The notes under the pieces: model-generated
Seen by the model: only the letters and a program-made list of their open reading frames with translations
Databases searched by the model: none
What the model was told of the DNA's origin: nothing
Part shown: positions 1 to 11,574 of the stretch, in pieces
How positions within the stretch are numbered: the first letter of the stretch is position 1
Layout: each line of letters begins with the position of its first letter
Made by a program: the position numbers and the translations under genes
NCBI GenBank assembly: GCA_019914995.1
Contig: CM034127.1
Span: 5,642,001-5,706,000 of the forward strand
Direction: 5' to 3'
Source: Acanthochlamys bracteata
Taxonomy: Eukaryota > Streptophyta > Magnoliopsida > Pandanales > Velloziaceae
DNA length: 64,000 nt

Positions 1-313
1 TAGAAGAATATATCAACTTAAAATGAATTAACTTCTTAAATGTATTTTCATGTGCTGCAGTTCTAGGAAGAACTCTCTACAAGAGCATATCTAGGATCCA
101 CCTAAAAGTTTACGCCGTGACCCGAATTATGAGGCACTTAATTTGATTACAGTCATTCGTTTCAATTCTACCTATACTGGTCAATTCTACCAAAATTTGT
201 CAGACTGAACGACATTAATGAAAGTTGAACCCCGTAAAAGACTACCTAATGGCACAAAATAAGCAGAACTCGTAGTTACTAATGTACGAGAGATGTCAGA
301 AACTGGTACTAAC

Positions 314-1866
314 CGAGTGATTGGACTTGTACCAATCTCCAATTAGTACAGTGTAGTCACCAGAAGGGGTAGGGAAGGGTACAGGTATTAAAGGCCGACT
401 AAGTATTCTGATTCCACCAAATCCACCAGCTGCCTTGTGGAAATTTAGAGATGGGAAGTAGAAGAAGCTGCCAATTTGATCCTTCACTTGCAGAATGTAG
501 GTAAAATTCTTGCCTGGCGGAATGGGACATGTTGTGCCATACACTCCGTCTTGCCACGAGTTCCTTCTCTGCTGCACTCCATTCCTATACTTCATACAAT
601 TCATTTACCAAGGTCATTTTACAGATCCAAGAAATACTCATTGGTTTTCTTAGTTTCATAGCTAAACCAAAAATTTTGAGTCAAAAATGTACCGGTACCA
701 CATGCAAATACAATCAGAACTACCATGTTAATCATCTGCATTGTATTCATTGGTTTTACTAATCCTAAACATTTTTACAGTGATTCAAACTTACCCTAAT
801 TAGTTCCAGAGGAGTTAAACGAACTTATGAAAGAAATTTGTTTGATATAGAAAGCCTAAGGCGGTAGACTTGCATAGAAAAAGGAGTGCCTACCTTATGT
901 GTAACTTAGAAGTCCTACCTAAGGTGTGATGTACACCTATTTATAGTGTTGATTCAGTTGATTGTTGAAGATTGAGATGTTTTTGACTTCATTGAGCATG
1001 GAATTTGAAGCTTTCGACCGCGGTATTAAGACTTAAACAAATTAAGGACAATCTTTTACCCCGATGAATAATAGCCTTACTCATTTAGTAAAGATAAATG
1101 CTAGAAGGCTCTTTTGTGGCTAGGACATCAAGCATCATGAGACAACGTGAAACAACTTTTGTCCGTATCTCTTTCAGACACTCAAAGAGAAGCCCGAATG
1201 AGAAAAAGGCAAAAAAAGAAAAAATTAAAATGTGATCATCATAGCACTCAAAGTGAACTGTCTGGCCTACCTCTAATTAGTCCCCTACCCATTGACATAA
1301 TAAACCATCAAATTCTTAAAGCTTTATTATTTGGACCCATGTTATTAGATGGCAAAATTCTCCAGCACTAATTAACCAACATATTAGATCAATAACTATT
1401 TCACTAAATTAAACATATACCATAGTAGTATCAAGTTTTCTTTTAAGTTTACATTATACAGGGTTGGATCATTAAACAAGTTGTGAAATATCAAGAAAAA
1501 CGGGATTAAAAATGGAGAAATGGAGATGCTTGCCAGGAGATGAGGAAGGGTTCAGTGAGGCTGTTGTGGACATTGATGATAAGATTATCGTTAGTAACAC
1601 TGTAAATATCCGGTCCCGGAAACTGCCCATTGATCAATATACCCTGTAATCCAAAGACATAAACGGAAACATACATAAAGATAAAGTTACAGTAGCAAAA
1701 CAATGGAATGAATAGAGAGATCATATAGATTCTTTACCTGTTGAGGAACTCCAAGAGGGTAGATGGTACCCCAAGTAACATTCCATGTGAAGAACCGGTA
1801 CGGGTCATCTCCTACAACAAGGTTTGCTAATGTACAGAACAACACCAGAAGAATAGAAGCCTGCAT
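314..1866 (-). CDS. SKS: SKU5-similar (SKS) multicopper-oxidase-like protein, 5' exons only
   Basis: Three exons are readable on the minus strand: 1866-1738 (43 codons from ATG), 1643-1534 and 584-314. They join in frame. Exon 1 gives a hydrophobic signal-peptide-like start (MQASILLVLFCTLANLVVG), then DPYRFFTWNVTWGTIYPLG. Exon 2 gives GILINGQFPGPDIYSVTND, and exon 3 gives RRNSWQDGVYGTTCPIPPG and GDWYKSNH. These are hallmark segments of the N-terminal cupredoxin domain of SKU5/SKS proteins, secreted or GPI-linked cell-wall relatives of ascorbate oxidase that usually lack most copper ligands. Intron 1 (1644-1737) is GT-AG. Intron 2 (585-1533) reads TG|GCAAGC...TATAG|GAATGG, a GC-AG intron. Exon 3 ends TCG|GTTAGT. 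No further exon was found in 1-313, so intron 3 runs off the left edge. The remaining ~400 residues lie outside the window. Confidence 0.9.
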
Positions 1867-2719
1867 TGCTTTGTTGAATTGGTTACAAAGAAAAGATTTA
1901 AAAAAAAAGGAAAACAGAAACGGTTAAAGGGAAGGTTGTGGGTTTTGGATTTCTGCTTTATTATCTCCTCTTCATCAATGGAGATGGAGAGGGAGAGTTG
2001 AGTAGTTTCTCTGCGTAAAATAGTGGAGGGAGAGTGAAACAACAAGGAAAGAAAAAAGTAGTGAGACCCACGAAAAGTTCCAAAGTGTGAAAACAGAGTA
2101 TATAGCAATAAAAAGAGTAAGGAAATTTCTTTCTTTATTTCGAGTGCGGTACAGAACAAAAACAACTATACATACACGATGGTTTTCCGCGTGAAACTTA
2201 AATTGTAATTAAATTAGTTAGCACTTAAAAACTTTTGTAAGGTACATGGAATTGGAAGAGTAATAAGAGAACGGATATGGACATAAGTGCGTGGCGTGTG
2301 TTGAGTTTGTTCAAGTTCTGTAGTTCTTCTGACTCTTTGTTATTTCAACTCTGTACTGGGATATGCTAATGTTTGAATGATCAATTGACGGTAATGGTGA
2401 GATAGACAGATCACATGCTCTGCTCTCTGTCAATATGAGAGTACGCCTTTTTGGTTTTGGCATTTTTTTTGTTTTGTTTTGGTCTCGTGAGAGAATGGAA
2501 GAGATTTCATGTGGGAAACTCAAATTTGGATGAGAAATTCCAGCAGTGCATGGCACACGGGAATCGTCCTCTTCTCTGTTGGCCTGTGTTGCCACCGACT
2601 GTCTATTACTCCATTATAATTCCCTATTGCTACTGTATCTGTGGAACATTTGGTTTATTTTGGAACCTGCACAATTATTCGTTCCATGAACCATCCAATA
2701 TTCAAAATAGTATAGTATG

Positions 2720-2751
<32 letters not shown>

Positions 2752-4122
2752 TAACATGATAAAAGACTATAGAAAATCCAATTACAAAGAAAATTTATGG
2801 AGTTAATTATCATAAAATATTAAAAATCACATTTTCGATGTAACAGGAATAAATTCTACTTGAGAAACGCCACAAAAGGGAGTTTCGTTTTTCCGGTGGA
2901 TAAATTCAACCAATCCAACATACCTACTGTTATTGTTAAGATGATATTTGAGAGTGATTTTAATTCTTTTTATTTTAATTTTTAATTATATATTTTTTAT
3001 AAACTTATTTTAAAATTTTATAAAATATAAAAATATATATGGCACAAAATTCTATTATTATTTTTTAAAATTTAAAAAACAAAATTTATTTAAATATTTT
3101 TTAATATAATTTTTATTTCAGAAAAATCAAAAGCTGGTCCTAAGATATTACAATTGTTACGTAACACTAGCACAGCAATGGCTAAAGGGGTGTTAAATTG
3201 CATTTATAATACCGACTGAAATCACACATATATTGGTAATAGTCCTCTAAGAAGTTGCAAATAAACATGATTTCTCTAGTCAACTATGTTAAATATAGTT
3301 TCCATTCTGAAAAATGTAACCTGCATTAATTTCTACAAGAGAATTTTCTCTTAAAACAAAGAAAATTTGTTGAGTTGATATCCCCGCTGTCAATCAACAT
3401 TAAAATATGCAATACATGATTTAAGAGTAATAACTACTTATTATTTTGTGTAGGTATTTGGGAGTTTTTTTGGATTACATTCAAAAAAAATATTTTTAAA
3501 TTTTTTCAGTTCATATTTTTTAAATAAATTTTTTATAATTTATTATAAAGTTTATTTAAAATTTAATAATATAAAAAAATTTTACATAAAAAAATTTTAT
3601 TATTATTTATTTTTATATTGAGATGGCAATGCGCTTGTTGGTTTATACATATGGAAAATTTGATATTTTCAGAATTTAGAGATCCTAATAATGCTCACGT
3701 TAGTAAAATCACGACAAAAAAATAATTCCGATAAGAGATTATGATCATACTTACATATTGGTATTAAATAGTCGATCCCATGGTGGTTTGATTTCTTTCA
3801 AAATATAAGTGCTTATATCAATTACAATGAACTTATTTTTTTGATCAGATTTTAAGTTCAAATTTGTTTTTTGTTTTTTATTTATTAAGAATTCATCAAC
3901 TTTTAATGAACTTATTTTTTTGGTCAGATTTAAGTTTAAATTTTACTTTTTGTTTTTTATTTATTAAGAATAAAGAAACTATACATTATAAAATTTTATA
4001 TATAATAGTTTATTATTTAAGCAAAAATATTAAATTTATTTTTTAAAAACATTATTAAGAACTATTTTTAGAAAAAAAAATTTATTTCAAATAATCCTGA
4101 ATGATATGTAAGTGTTAATAGC
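1867..4122. other. upstream region of the SKS gene and AT-rich spacer
   Basis: The first ~300 bases are the likely 5' UTR and promoter of the minus-strand SKS gene; on that strand they are pyrimidine-rich with CTCTCC runs. Beyond 2700 the DNA is AT-rich with many short oligo-A/T runs. No open frame with family resemblance was found on either strand. Short frames at 1827-2165 and 2311-2720 have no recognisable content and look like chance. Confidence 0.6.
2729..2752. repeat. (AT)12 microsatellite
   Basis: An uninterrupted AT dinucleotide run in AT-rich spacer. Confidence 0.95.
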
Positions 4123-4375
4123 ACGTTTGGTTTAGCTTTTCAAAAGCTGCTTTTCAATTTTTTTCTATTTTAAGTTTTTCAATACATATTTTATAAGTAT
4201 ATAAAAAATTTATTTAAAAATTTAGAAAGTGTAGAAAAATTCTACGGAGTGAGATTTTTTTATTGCATATTTTTATTATATTTTTGAAAGTAAAAAAAAT
4301 AGAGCTTATTTTTAAAAAAAAACAAAAATACCGTTCATTTCAAAAAAGTTTCATTTCATAAGTACTCCCAAACGT
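4123..4375 (+). repeat. MITE-like family A, copy 1
   Basis: About 255 bp, starting GTTTGGTTTAGC with AAAGCTGCTTTTC close behind, and ending AAGTACTCCCAAAC. The interior carries the family string ACGGAGTGAGAT followed by a TTGCATATTTTTATTAT stretch. The sequence recurs almost unchanged at 52233-52488 and, on the opposite strand and more diverged, at 36073-36328 and elsewhere. Short GTTTGG/CCAAAC ends and no coding content suggest a non-autonomous hAT-like DNA element; the superfamily is an inference. Confidence 0.65.
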
Positions 4376-4629
4376 TCAAACTTACCGCACTTTTGTGCGG
4401 GCTTACCGATCTATTAAATTCAATTTTTAAGATTTATTTTAAAAATAAAATAAATAAATAAATTTAAAATAAATTAGTTTTGTCAAAATTTTATTTTTTA
4501 AAATTTCATTTTAAAAATTTAATTTTAAAGTAATAAATATATAGTTTTATTAAATATTTTTAATTTTATTTAAAATTTGTTTTGAAAATTATGATTTAGC
4601 TCAAAATAAAGAAGTCCTTCAACTTTCGA

Positions 4630-5086
4630 GGTGTTTGGTTGGAAACAGAAATGTTAACGTTTTTCGGAGATATTTAGGAGTGCTTATAAAATAAATTTTT
4701 TTTAAAATAAAGTATATTTTTATTTTTAAAAAAAATTTTTTTTCAAAAAAATAATAAAAATATATAATGAAAAATTTTATTACGTAGAATTTTTTACATT
4801 TTTAAATTTTTAAATAAATTTTTTAAATACTTATAAAATATATATTGAAAAATTAAAAAGCACCGTTGACGAAACATTAAACCACACGGAAAAGTTCTTT
4901 TGAATTTATTCTTTAAAAAGAATAAGCTTTATTTTTTATTTTAAAAAAAATATAAAAATACGTAATAAAAATATTTCATTACGTAAAACTTTTTTACATT
5001 TTAAAAATTTTTAAATAAAATTTTTAAATATTTATAAAATATGTATTAAAATATATAATAGAAAATTGAAAAACTGTTGTAAGCTA
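4630..5086 (-). repeat. two diverged family A MITE copies side by side
   Basis: Segments ~4630-4880 and ~4881-5086 each carry, in reverse orientation relative to copy 1, the family A order: TTATAAAATA, a long A/T block, AATAAAAATATATAAT or equivalent, ATTACGTA, TTTTTACATTTT, TATAAAATATGTATT and a GAAAAATTAAAAA end. The second copy ends at GAAAAACTGTTGTAAGC. Borders are approximate because the ends are degraded. Confidence 0.5.
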
Positions 5087-5088
5087 AG

Positions 5089-5330
5089 GACGTATTTATT
5101 ATAGGATAAACTCACTTTTACGGAAGTAAGTTTAAAAATAAAATTAAAAACTAAAAATATTTAATAAAAAATAAAACTATATTTAATTATTTTATATTAT
5201 AAGTAAGTTTTAAAATTAAATTTTCAAAAATAAATTTTTAATAAAAATAATTTATTTTAATTTTGTAATATATTTTGTGATGTAAGTGAATTTAAAAAAA
5301 TTGAGTTCGAAGGAGTACGTAAACAAGCCC
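5089..5330. repeat. MITE-like family B, copy 1
   Basis: Begins GGACGTATTTATTATAGGAT followed by AACTCAC, and ends TGAGTTCG...ACGTAAACAAGCCC, forming imperfect inverted ends around an AT-only interior. Related ends occur at 16962-17170 and 20096-20349 (ATAAACACCCCC and ATAAACACGCCC). No coding content. Confidence 0.5.
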
Positions 5331-5673
5331 TAAATCAAACTCTTAGTATTTGGCAATACGATTGCATTGCATGTGAAGTACTATTTGAAAAGAACAATGC
5401 CAATTTACGTAAAGTTCGATCAACTTTATTGTCACTGTAGGATTGTATTAGTAGATTTCAAATCTTCCATGTCCCGTTTCAGTACTCCATAAAAAATGTT
5501 ATGGATTAGCGATATCTCCATATTGGAGACGATAGACTGAATTTTGAAGTTTCTTGGAGAGCATTTGAATAAATATGTCCATGTTATAACAAATCACAAA
5601 AAAGAAATCTTTCAAATAAAATTAAGAATGAACTAATGAACTAATTATCATAACAAACTTTACTTTTTGTTCT

Positions 5674-6150
5674 TCATCCACGAATCTGCCTCTGTTTTTC
5701 AGCACTAGAAGCAGCACCGTCGTTTTTCACCTGCTCGTTCTTTAGCTCCGTTGTCGCTGCCGTCGTCCCATTACCTTCCGTCTTTTGCCGGCGTTCAAAC
5801 TCCTCTACAAGCTCAGGATCAACATTCTCCTCTGACTCCCATGTCGCCTCTTCAATATCAATCCACTTCACCAAATATTCCTTCTCACCTACCGCAGCCT
5901 CTCTTCGGCCAACCACCGCTTCCGCAACTCCGTACTCTTTCCTGTCACCTCCACCTCTAGTTTCAATCACCTTCCCTACTTCTGCCCACTCGTATACAGC
6001 TTTCTCTAGCTCCGCAGCTGCAGCCATTAACCCTGCTCTCCTTCCTAGCTGTGCCGCAGGAGTCATGCTCAAAACTTCTCGAGCTAATCCTGATGCTGTC
6101 TTCCCATTATCATCTTCGATCTCTGCATCAGCTCTTAACTCTAGCAAAAC
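5674..6150 (-). pseudogene. truncated cpSRP43 (CAO)-like fragment, chromodomain end
   Basis: The minus frame encodes ~158 residues matching the C-terminal part of chloroplast signal recognition particle 43, the stromal chaperone that delivers light-harvesting proteins to thylakoids. Visible are the end of an ankyrin unit ([20 protein letters not shown]), a linker ([19 protein letters not shown]), the start of chromodomain 2 ([10 protein letters not shown]) and a chromodomain 3 core ([20 protein letters not shown]). The frame has no ATG at its head and meets a TAA stop at 6153-6151, where the ankyrin unit should continue upstream, so the N-terminal half is missing. Most of chromodomain 2 is also absent: the text jumps from KEY straight to GVAEAVVG. 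cpSRP43 is normally ~370 residues with a transit peptide. Family identity is clear; non-function is inferred from the two losses. Confidence 0.8.
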
Positions 6151-6880
6151 TTACGTAGACAAAATTGCCTAAACAAACTCAATTTTTTTATCCTAATTTA
6201 TTCAGAAAATGCACACTATTGTATAAATGATAATGAATTTGTTTCATAATATTTATTATTATTTCTAATTCAAATTAAATATAAAAATAAATTATGATAC
6301 TTTTAAAGATTTTATATCTAATATTTTGATTCAATTTTTAGATATAATTTTTAATTATGACTTCAATATTGATCCATTCTAAAATTATATATCTTTAATA
6401 TTATTTTAACTTTTTTAAAATTAATAAATATGTATTAAATTTACGAAATTATAAATTATATATATTTATTTATATCTAGTAAATACTAACTAAAATTGTT
6501 AATATTATAATTTATAAATTATTCTATACTCGCAAACACAATTAACAAAAAATTTATATCTCAAATATAATATTGATCGAGCGTATAATTTCACAACTAA
6601 GAAGAGAAAAGGGATAATGTCTATACTAGTAGAAAATTTTGGATAAGGTATTAGATTATGGAAATTGGAGGTAAATGGATCCTATTCTGATGTGTTGGAT
6701 CGCCATGGTTACTGCGAAACAAGTCTGTTGTGAACGGGCTTATGAAAGCATAGTAGTGATTAAATGTTGTATCTAGGTCCAGACAGCTAGGGCCAGGCTA
6801 AATTAGGGGCTTCATGATTACTTATGAAATCTAACTTTAGTGAATATAAATTCCACAGTCTAATAGTCCTTAGATTGCAC
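6151..6880. other. AT-rich spacer
   Basis: Very AT-rich to about 6600, then more mixed sequence leading into the copia remnant. No frame or RNA recognised. The 6640-6880 part may be the diverged gag portion of that element, but I could not read it. Confidence 0.5.
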
Positions 6881-7368
6881 ACGAGTCTTCCTACAAAATA
6901 CACTTATTGTAATGAAACTGGTCATACCATTACGAAAGTTTGATATCCAGAATGGCGTGGCCATAGCCATGATAAACGAAAGTGAAATTTCAATAAAAAC
7001 CATATTGCTACTGTCGTTGAAACAAAAATAGAAGATGATGGTGTTAAAAGTGCATCAACATTAGGAGCTGTTGCAAATAATGAAATTAAGATATTACATA
7101 TTTCTATATCTATTTCTAATAGTATATAAATAATTAATTTTGATGCTAAAATTTTATAGTTCTGCAGTATTTGAAAGCATATTGAATATTTTATTAAACT
7201 ACTTATTTAAATACACCCCAATAAAGAGAAAAAATTGACACTTATTTGAAGTAGTTCGTATTTTATTTTAGAGGCTCATACACTTTTATCTTATTTTAGA
7301 GAAGAACTTGCCTCTGGAGCATATTTAATCAATCAGGTATTATCTAGTTTTATAGACTTCAATATACC
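6880..7368 (+). mobile_element. Ty1/copia retrotransposon remnant, left part
   Basis: A zinc-knuckle-like gag segment is readable near 6895-6990 (KYTYCNETGHTITKV, then YPEWRGHSHDK; spacing C-x2-C-x4-H, with the last Cys lost). At ~7267-7370 there is an integrase C-terminal segment, EAHTLLSYFREELASGAYLI followed by NQVLSSFIDFNIP, matching the copia pattern AxYLINR.P...DF. Several stops interrupt both. The protease and most of integrase are deleted between them. The element resumes at ~15036 after the Harbinger insertion. Confidence 0.65.
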
Positions 7369-8329
7369 ATGGCCCTATTTGGTTGTGGTTTTTTCGAGCT
7401 TTAAGCTCAAGAAAAGCACAGCACAGTAAAATAAGCGTTTGACAAAAAGAGCTTTAAGTTGTAAGAAGCGGCTTTTAACAGTTTAAATAAAAAGCTTCGA
7501 TTCGGTGCTTTCAAAATAAAGTTGCACACGGCTTTTCGCTTCGTGTAAAGAAATGACTATTTTATCCATATGAGTTTTACAAAATTACAAATTAATATGT
7601 ACTTTTTACCGTTTGACCTAATCTCATTTCTTTCTCCCGATCGTTTCTCTTCGCTGCCATTGCACCCCCTCCTCCTGATCAATTTTTTTTCCAATCTCTT
7701 CGTCTCCAGCGCCGATCAATTTTTCGTCCAATCTCTCAGTTCCTGTAGGATTTTTATTTTGACGGCAGCGAAATTGAAGTGCGACCGTGGGAAAACGGTA
7801 ATAATTTCTTTTCTTATTTAGATTTAGTTGTTTGGTTATTTATTTATGTGTTGATTTTGTGTTAATTAGTTTTTTTTTATTGATTGCATTAGTTTATTTA
7901 TATGTGCGATGTTTGTTATTGATTGTGATTGTTATTTAGTTTTTATTTTTTGTTGCGTTGATTTCTTTCCCAAGGAAATCGTTCAAATTATTTTTCTTCT
8001 TTGTTTGCATCCGAATTAATCAAAATGTTCACAAAAATTTAGAGTCCTTTTTCAATCGATTGGTTCTAAGAATTTTTGAAAGATTGTTGATGCAGTTGTC
8101 ACTGTGCAGAACTTAAATATGTTAAAATTTTGACAGGTATTAAAAATTAATTAATCATTTTAAAAATTTTTATGGTTATTTTTTATTGAAAAGAGTTGCT
8201 TGGTGAAGTTGTTTAAAAATCTTGAATTTATTTGTAGTTTTCAACTGTCTGTGTATTATTGTATATAAATGATTAAACTTATCGCTGTTTATGTTTTTAC
8301 TCAATTTTGGCATTTTGGTTGCTGATAAA

Positions 8330-11300
8330 ATTATTTGGTTCTTACCGGCCCTATGATAATTTTTTAAGATTTGTTGGCTATCCTTAATGGTATGGTTTAA
8401 TTTTTTAGATATGTTGCATATATTTACACTTGCTGCCCCTATGATGATTTTTTAGGGATTTTTGTCTATTTTTACTAATTGCCTTATTATCTTGCAGCCT
8501 CTTTTGGATGGCATGGCAGAAATTATTACCTTGAATAAAATGTTTGGCTAGATTGATGGTTATTGATATCATGATGGTAAAATAGATGCTACACTTATCT
8601 TAACCAAATATATATGGTTGTTGCCTATACTTATCCTTGCTAGCCCAATAATGAATTTTGAGAGATTGTTGGTTATCCTTACTGGCAATTAATAAATTTT
8701 AAGGTATATTTGCCTATAATTGTCCTTACTGGTCTGTTGATAATTTTTGAAGAATTGTTGGCTATCCTTACTAGTTTGACTTAATTTTTGAAATGATATT
8801 GCCTATAAACACACATGCTGGTCCTATGATAATTATTGAGAGATTGTTGGTTATCTTTACTAGTAAGTAAATATTTTTTGAGATATATTGTCTATGTTTG
8901 TACTTACTGGTATGTTGATGATTTTGAGAGATTGTTGGCTATACTTGCTGGTAAGTAATGAATATTGATGTATATTTGTATATGCTTGCCCTACTTGGCC
9001 CTATCTGAATTTTTAAGGGTTTGTTGTCTAACCTTGCTGCCCCTATGATATTTTCAGAGAGTTTATTGTCTTATAAAATGCTCAAATGAGATGTTTGGTT
9101 GCCTTATTATCTTGCAGCCTCTTTTAGACGGCATGGTAGGGATTGTTACCTTTAATGAGATGTTTGGCTAGCTTAATGATTATTGATATCATGATAGTAA
9201 AATAGATGCTAAATTTATCTTAACCAAATATATATGGTTGTTGTCTATACTTACCCTTGCTGGCACAATGATGAATTTTGAGAGATTGTTGGTTATTCTT
9301 ACTGATAATTAATGAATTTTGAGGTATATTTGCCTATGCTTGTCCTTGTTGGCCTGTTGATGATTTTTGAGAGATTATTAGCTATCCTTGTTGGTTTGCT
9401 TAATATTTGAGGTGGTATTGCCTATAAAAATACTTGCTGGCCTTATGATAAATTTTGAGAGATTGTTGGTTATTTTTACTGGCAAGTAATGATGTTTGAT
9501 CTATATTTATATATGCTTATTCTAACTGGCCATGTTGATAATTTTTGAGAGATTATTGTTTATCCTTACTGCCCATATGGTGATTTCTGAGGATTTGTTG
9601 TCTTATACATTGCTAAAATGAGATGTTTGGTTGCCTTATAATCTTACAGCTCTTTTTGTATGGCATAGCGGGAATTATTACTTTGAATGAGATGTTTGAC
9701 TAGTTTGATAGTTAATAATATCATAATATTGGAATGGATGCTACACTTATCTTAACCAAATATATTTAGTTGTTACCTATACTTATCCTTGGTGACCCTA
9801 TTATGATTATTTTATGGAATGTTAGTTATCCTTGTTACTTTGTTTTTTAGTTATTGTGGTGGTGTTGCCTACGCTATTCTTGCCGACTCTATAATGACTT
9901 TTGAAGGAATTTTTGTCTTATACAATTCTCAACTGAGATGCTTTCCTTGCTGGCATATTTTTTGATTTGTTGTAGTGGTGCTGTCTATGCTTAACCTTAC
10001 TGCACTATGATGATTTTTTAGGGTTTATTGCCTTATAATAAGATTCTTTCCTTACTGGCCTATGTTTTGAGTTGTTGTGGTGGTGATGTCTATTCTCAGC
10101 CTTACTGTCCTATGATGATTTTTTAAGGTTTTTTGCCTTATATGAAATGCTTTCCTTGCTGGCCTATTTTTTGAGTTGTTGTATGGTGCTGCCTATACTC
10201 AGTTTTGCTATCCTATGATAATTTTTTAGGGTTTTGCCTTATAATGAGATGTTTTTCTTACTGGTGTTTTTTGAGTTGTTGTGGTGGTGCTACCTATGCT
10301 CAGCCTTGCTGCCTATGATGATTTTTGAGATTTTTTGCCTTATAATGAGATGCTTTCCTTACTGGCCTATTTTTTGAGTTGTTGTGGTGGTGCTACCTAT
10401 ACTCAGCCTTATTGCCCTATAATAATTTTTCAGAATTTTTTGCCTTATAATGAGATGCTTTCTTTGCTGGCCTATTTTTTGAGTTGTGTGGTGTGCTGCC
10501 TATTCTCAGTCTTGTTGTCCTATGTTGATTTTTGAGAGTTTTTTGCCTTATAATGAGATCTTTTCTTCGCTGGGCTATTTTTTCAGTTATTGTGGTGGTG
10601 CTGCCTATGCTCGGCCTTGCTGTCCTATGATAATTTTTGGTCTTATAATGAGATGTTTTCCTTGCTAACTTGTTTTTTGAGTTATTGTGGTGGTGCTGCA
10701 TATGCTCAGCCTTACTGCCCTATGATGATTTTTGAAGATTTTATACTTTATAATGAGATGCTTTCCTTGCTGATTTGTTTTTTAAGTTATTGTGGTGGTG
10801 CTGCATATGCTCATCCTTGCTATCTTACGATGAATTTTAAAGATTTGTGATAGTGTTGCCTACGCTATCCTTACTACCATATGATATTTTTTGAAAAATT
10901 TTTGCCTAATGGTGCTGCATATGCTCAGCCTTACTGCCCTATAATGATTATTGAGGAATTGTTGGTTATCCTTATTGGTAATTAATAAATTTTGAGGTAT
11001 ATTTTTCTATTCTTGTCCTTACTGGTCTATATAATAATTTTTTAGGGATTGTTGGCTATCCATGCTATCCTATGATATTTTTTTAGGTATATTTGACTTA
11101 CATGCTATCTTTGTTGGCCTGTTTTTTGGGTTAATGTGTTGGTGTTGCCTATGTTTCCTTACTGTGATGATTATTGAAAGATGTTTGCCTTATACAATGC
11201 TCCAATAAGATGCTTCTTTACTGCTCTATGATAAAATTTTAGAGATGTTTCCATTATACAATGCTCAAATGAGATACTTCTTTGCTGTTATGATGATTTT

Positions 11301-11545
11301 TTAGGGATGTTTGTCTTATACAATGCTCAAATGAGATACTTCTTTGCTGCCCTATGATGATTTGCCTTATAAAATTCTCAAATGAGATGCTTCGTTGCTG
11401 CCTTATGATGATTTTTTTAGCGATGTTTGCCTTATACATTGCTCAAATGAGATGCTTCTTTGCTACCGTACGATGATTTTTTATGGATGTCTGCCTTATA
11501 TAATGCTCAAATGAGATGCTTCTTTACTGTCCTATGATAATTGTT
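8330..11545. repeat. composite tandem-repeat field inside the Harbinger element
   Basis: A recurring vocabulary fills this region: GCCTTACTGGCC, CCCTATGATGATTTTTGA, GAGAGATTGTTGGTTATCC. The spacing of recurring words changes along the array. It is ~88-90 bp at about 8660-9000 (GAGAGATTGTTGG at about 8660, 8749, 8838, 8926). It is ~95-105 bp at about 9850-10850 (TTGCCTTATAATGAGATG at about 10336, 10441, 10544, 10640, 10742). It is ~61-66 bp at about 11195-11500 (AATGCTCAAATGAGATGCTT). The long unit contains an extra ~42-bp block, TTGAGTTGTTGTGGTGGTGC followed by TGCCTATGCTCAGCC. A higher-order unit around TGCAGCCTCTTTT...GGCATGG appears at about 8497, 9116 and 9647. Open frames here only reflect the repeats. 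Confidence 0.9.
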
Positions 11546-11574
11546 GAGGGATCTATTTTCATATGTTTAGGTGG

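Noticed and set aside
1..313. Search for the fourth SKS exon
   Set aside because: No frame matching the expected continuation of the cupredoxin domain was found on the minus strand, so the segment was left as intron.
5751..5960. 69-codon plus-strand frame across the cpSRP43-like fragment
   Set aside because: Shadow of the minus-strand chromodomain frame, with low-complexity Pro/Ser/Leu content.
7570..7821. 83-codon frame near the left end of the Harbinger element
   Set aside because: Ser/Phe/Leu-rich pyrimidine tract in the leader, without a recognisable domain; read as untranslated leader.
10335..10850. Overlapping open frames repeating LLAYFLSCCGGA-type text
   Set aside because: They are the translation of the tandem DNA repeat, occur in several frames and strands, and lack any start context or family match.
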